In this document: one piece after another, positions 30,944-34,596 of the stretch
Position numbering within the stretch: position 1 is the stretch's first letter
Layout: every line of letters begins with the position of its first letter
Assembly: GCA_027575765.1 (NCBI GenBank)
Contig: JANBPT010000465.1
Coordinates: 1 to 34,596, forward strand
From: Tieghemiomyces parasiticus
Taxonomy: Eukaryota; Kickxellomycota; Dimargaritomycetes; Dimargaritales; Dimargaritaceae
Reading direction: 5' to 3'
Length of the DNA: 34,596 nucleotides
Notes under the pieces: model-generated
What the model saw: only the letters and a program-made list of their open reading frames with translations
Told to the model about the DNA's origin: nothing
The model's database searches: none
Position numbers and translations under genes: made by a program

Positions 30944-31531
30944 GTGACAAGTTTTGTGATGTTGTAACGAGGTGCGCAACCCGTGGGAGAAGGGTTTGAG
31001 TGAATAAGGGTTCAAGTAAGCAACCCGGTAAGGGAGGATTTAAGCGAGTAGGCTGCAATAATGTTAGATATCAATGCAATCATCAACATTGGTACGCATC
31101 TGTCATAAGGGGCTTGACAGGCCTTGTATCGTTTGAGTGCCTGGAACTTGGGGCCCAAACCCCACTGGTCGAAGCAGGGGGCTTAGCCTCAATTACCCGG
31201 AGGGGGGAGGATGAATCGTGGTGAATCCGTCGTGCTAGGCACGGATCGGTCGATAGTGTGCTTGGGTACAAGGTTTTCCAGCGTTGCCATTTTCCACCGG
31301 CCGCATCCTTTGCTTTCCTCTAGGTTAAGAGGCAGGTTCACCGTAATATTATAAAGATTCCTCAGCCACTGAAAATAAAAAAAGACCATGCACTGTATAT
31401 ATAAAATACCGATGCTAGTTTATTCAGGAGGAAGCATCTAATGTAGGGAAAGGGCAACCAAAAAAATGAACTACGGATAGTTCAGGGTGGCTGATCGCTG
31501 TACAGCGGCTCACCAAAAAAATTAAAAATGA
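30944..31531. other. Intergenic region before the tRNA
   Basis: No coding signal is recognised. Two A-runs at 31515-31521 and 31524-31528 are T-runs on the minus strand and form the Pol III terminator of the tRNA gene. Confidence 0.55.
31515..31528 (-). terminator. RNA polymerase III terminator of tRNA-Pro
   Basis: T5 then T7 on the minus strand, beginning 4 nt after the 3' end of the tRNA gene. Confidence 0.8.
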
Positions 31532-31603
31532 GGGCTCAACTGGGAATCGAACCCAGGACCACTCCCACCCTAAGGGAGTATTATACCACTAAACCATTGA
31601 GCC
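31532..31603 (-). tRNA. tRNA-Pro (anticodon AGG)
   Basis: A complete 72-nt cloverleaf without intron. The acceptor stem GGCTCAA pairs with TTGAGCC and the discriminator base is C. The D arm contains the A box (TGGTTTAGTGG). The anticodon stem CTCCC/GGGAG encloses the loop TTAGGGT with anticodon AGG (31569-31571), reading CCU and, by wobble as inosine, CCC. The T arm carries a perfect B box (GGTTCGATTCC). The sequence closely follows the general eukaryotic tRNA-Pro pattern. Confidence 0.97.
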
Positions 31604-32621
31604 ACTGCATGAAATTTTTGTTACCATATAGTATATATTAGCTATAAATATAGTCGATCATAATCCTATTGTATCTCCTGGTGGTCGGCATGATGCGATT
31701 GCGATTCCTGACCGGTAAATTACTATGTCTAGATTCTGCTGGCAAGACGCTAACGATGGACTTCGAGTACCTCACCCGACAATTCGTCGGCCAATACCCT
31801 GCGTAGGGAGGACCCCTTTCGTTTCACAGCTTCAGATCAGGGGTAGCGGACGACGGCGATTCAGTGACCTTCATCTATAGTTTTTTTTTTGGAGGGGGCC
31901 CGCCATGTCAGAGGATGAAGAAGGGATCATTACGTTGAGAAATGATCTTTAGATTGCCATCCTATTACTATCGTTACCGCCTAGCTCTTGCGGGTTGTTT
32001 TTGTTTTGACAAGTTGGCAATGCTCGGAGATTAACCACCAATAACTGTCAACTCGCAGCTGCTCGACCAGGACGCACTGCCCTTGGTCAACACGCACCGG
32101 ACGGTTCAATTGTGACTTCGTTGCTGCTGGGTCATGTAGTTGCAGCGTCAATGAGATTAGGGGGACGTTTTCTACAATCGCATTTGTATATGCCTTTTGT
32201 CCTCACCATTATCAGCTGGCCCACCCCCCAGTGTACAATTCTACTATTTGACTGTTTTTTAATAAGCCTATATTCTCCGCGCACGGGTTCCCAAAATCTC
32301 CTCAACCAACCCCAAACCAAAATACCTTGTAATCCAAACCCTACCAAGCTGCAGTAGTGGAGGCGCACGTCGCGCGGGGAGGTGGAAGACGTTACGCACA
32401 AAAAAATTGAGAACAATGTGTCCGGGTTAAACAAAGGTCTCGGCGTTTTATAGAGTTCCACACACACACACGAGCGACGGGTGGAGAGGGGGGGGGTATA
32501 TTGGGAGGTGGGCAAGGAAGAGTGTGTGATACATGACAGTGGTTGTTGGGGGGTGGGTAAGGGGATCCAATAAAAAAAAAGGAGGGAAACGAAGTGGCAC
32601 TTCGATCTCGCGCATTCTTTT
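31604..32621. other. Intergenic region between tRNA-Pro and RPS5
   Basis: Contains a 38-codon plus-strand frame (31690-31806) with a GTPase-like LDSAGKT string (see findings), a T-rich tract near 31881-31890, a CA repeat near 32460-32471 and the 3' flank of RPS5. A long open frame on the minus strand at 32132-32767 is the shadow of RPS5 and its UTR. Confidence 0.5.
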
Positions 32622-33221
32622 TTAACGGTTGCTCTTGGCGACACGCTCCAGCTCGTCCTTCTTCTTGATGGCGTAGCTGTTGGAAGAACCCTTGGCGGCG
32701 TTGATGAGCTCGTCAGCCAGGCACTCGGCGATGGTCTTGACGTTACGGAACGCGGCCTCACGGGCACCGGTGCTCAGCAGGTAGATGGACTGGTTGACAC
32801 GACGGAGCGGGGACACATCGACGGCCTGACGGCGGACGGTACCGGCGGAACCGATACGGGTGGAGTCTTCACGCGGGCCGGTGTTGACAATGGCGTCAAT
32901 CACCACCTGGATGGGGTTCTGCTCGGTGAGCAGGTGGATAATCTCAAAGGCGTGCTTGATGATGCGGACAGCCATCAGCTTCTTGCCCGTGTTGCGACCG
33001 TGCATCATGAGCGAGTTGGTCAGACGCTCAACGATGGGGCATTGCGCCTTGCGGAACTTCTGCGAGGCGAAGCGGCCAGCGGTGTGGGGCAGGTACACCT
33101 GCTGGCGGATCTGCAGGTAGTCGGTCAGCGAGATGTCCTTGATCTCCACATCGTCGTACGACCACTTGTTGAAGAGCAGGACGGTGCCGGACTCCGACTT
33201 GGCTTCTTCGGGGAGAACCAT
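32622..33221 (-). CDS. RPS5: 40S ribosomal protein uS7 (RPS5)
   Basis: A single exon of 199 aa, close to the family length (human 204, yeast 225). uS7 binds the 3' major domain of 18S rRNA in the small-subunit head, near the mRNA exit. The family core is complete: [34 protein letters not shown] block (here [20 protein letters not shown]), [40 protein letters not shown] and the C-terminus [16 protein letters not shown]. Codons are strongly biased to C- and G-ending forms, as expected for high expression. ATG context is optimal (CACCATGG). No intron is needed, which is notable because many fungal ribosomal protein genes are split. Confidence 0.98.
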   Translation of the reverse strand: MVLPEEAKSESGTVLLFNKWSYDDVEIKDISLTDYLQIRQQVYLPHTAGRFASQKFRKAQCPIVERLTNSLMMHGRNTGKKLMAVRIIKHAFEIIHLLTEQNPIQVVIDAIVNTGPREDSTRIGSAGTVRRQAVDVSPLRRVNQSIYLLSTGAREAAFRNVKTIAECLADELINAAKGSSNSYAIKKKDELERVAKSNR

Positions 33222-34596
33222 GGTGAACTAGATATCTGTTGGGTGGTTGGGGAAGCGGGCGAGTATATGGTCAGTGGGATTAGTTTAGGGAGCTGGGCGC
33301 ATGCGGGTATTGTGGAGATTGCCAACAATTGGAGAGTCCACGTGGAACCCTGCTGGCACTCATCTTCCTGCCGGGGAATTTCGCACGACGATGCAGACCC
33401 GCTGATTTCGCTCCGTTAGGTCTGTACGGTGTTACGCCGGGCCCTTTCCGCACCATCCATCCATCCGTTCTCCCAGCCAAAGCCACAGGTAGACCAGGGC
33501 CCATTGATCTTGACCGGAGGCTTCTTGGACCTAACATCCGCGTGATGAAGGGGATCGGTCGTTCGATGTTATCCCGGGGCCATACGGCCCGATGGATGGA
33601 TGGATGGCGAGGCTAGGGACACGGGGCAACGGACAGGCGGCTCGATATGGACGTGTATTATGGGATTTCTACGTACCACTTGTGGTTGAGTGAGGTGGGG
33701 CTAAGGAAAAAACGACCAGCGACGCGGCGGAGGAGTAAGAGAGGGAACCTTAGCAACTGGTACTTTCAACGTGGATATTATACAAGCCTTTGGACATTCC
33801 TCGGCCCATCTACGGGCTTTAACCTGATCACACCCCTCTATACAGTGTGGTGGTGTCCAACTAGGCAGTTTCCAGGCCGTCTTCCCCTTTCTAACATTTG
33901 GATGTGGCTATGGGGGGCCATGGGCCTCACATCCCAACGGGACGGTATTTCTCCCACTAGGTGGGGAGGGTAGGGCGAACCTTGGCCCATGATGGGATTC
34001 CCTGGTGAGGTACACCCGATTTGATTGGCCCTTGATGCTATGGGACTGGACGGCCTGTAGATCACGTGGTAAATTTCGACGACCCATTCGAGTCTCGCCT
34101 TTCTTTCCATACTTTGTTATGCGGTAGTATTTGAGCGGTGCACCTCGTCGAGCGCCACCAACACGCGCGAGAGTAAGTGCTCTAGTGCTCAAGGCTCCTT
34201 GATGGCTACGTTATCCGTCACTTTATTGTTATAATAAAGTTCAAAGTTGATTTGATATCGAACCCGAGCAAATGGGGATGATATATATATATACTGCTAG
34301 AGCGGAGCTGAAAGGTTAGAAACGCCCAGTACCACGAGCCTACATTGGTACGCGCCTATCATTCACAGCCCGATAGTAGGGCTCACACCGTACTGAGGAA
34401 AGCTAAGGCCATCATCTAGATCCATACCGATCGCGTAGCTATAGGGCCACTCTACTTTTATACTTGCTTTGAAAATGATGTCCCATCGCTCAGATTAGAG
34501 GGAGAGGGGGTACAGGGCGGTCACGGTTATTAGACTTTTCCTGTAGGTCCCCGCTTACACTTCAGCCTTAGTGATACAGAGGGAGGCATTGGTGCC
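33222..34596. other. RPS5 upstream region and right flank
   Basis: The RPS5 promoter should lie just right of 33222. Beyond it only short frames occur (for example 33647-33973 plus), with no domain. Complementary short tetranucleotide repeats CCAT (about 33453-33466) and GGAT (about 33592-33607) could pair. A TA repeat lies at about 34279-34293. No gene is recognised to the right edge. Confidence 0.5.

Noticed and set aside
32132..32767. 211-codon minus-strand frame
   Set aside because: It overlaps the 3' end of RPS5 in another frame and is rich in Ser/Thr/Pro from GC-skewed codons; RPS5 is unambiguous.
1..34596. CRISPR array, operon, riboswitch or prophage
   Set aside because: The window is eukaryotic; no regularly spaced repeats, Shine-Dalgarno-linked gene strings or phage genes were seen.

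Overview
The window is eukaryotic and almost certainly fungal. It carries a Zn2Cys6 transcription factor with a fungal-type regulatory domain, an allantoate/nicotinate-type MFS permease, a Vam7-like PX-SNARE, Nop15, Atp10, Sec15, a CCDC47/DUF1682 protein, ribosomal protein uS7 (RPS5) and a nuclear tRNA-Pro(AGG). Genes are monocistronic, lie on both strands and are separated by 0.5-2.7 kb. The introns I could place are 126-284 nt long, and several have CTAAC or TACTAAC branch sites. TA repeats, CT-rich leaders and AATAAA signals recur. Intron density and gene content suggest an early-diverging (zygomycete-grade) fungus. I suspect a Dimargaritales or other Zoopagomycota relative, but nothing here proves it.

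Left (1-6000): two minus-strand genes encode proteins with predicted signal peptides that share a weakly similar helical C-terminal region. The first runs off the left edge. The second joins a signal peptide to an F-box-like motif, an unexpected combination and the best candidate for an undescribed system.

Centre-left (6000-15300): a three-exon MFS transporter with a GC-AG intron, a tandem YccF-domain membrane protein of bacterial-type family, and an unrecognised three-exon small protein divergent from the Nop15 gene.

Centre (15300-21000): a decayed mariner (D34D) transposase remnant, the PX-SNARE gene (with His where the zero-layer Gln should be), and a convergent ATP10 gene.

Right (21000-34596): the Zn2Cys6 regulator, which needs a 13-nt microexon to join its halves; a Sec15 gene whose C-terminal half I cannot find; a divergent CCDC47-like gene; tRNA-Pro; RPS5. 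The rest is intergenic DNA with no recognisable gene.

The genes do not form a pathway. They are a mix of housekeeping functions (ribosome biogenesis and translation, membrane traffic, ER membrane-protein assembly, mitochondrial ATP synthase assembly) and accessory ones. All exon boundaries below were placed by hand from splice signals, reading frame and family similarity.
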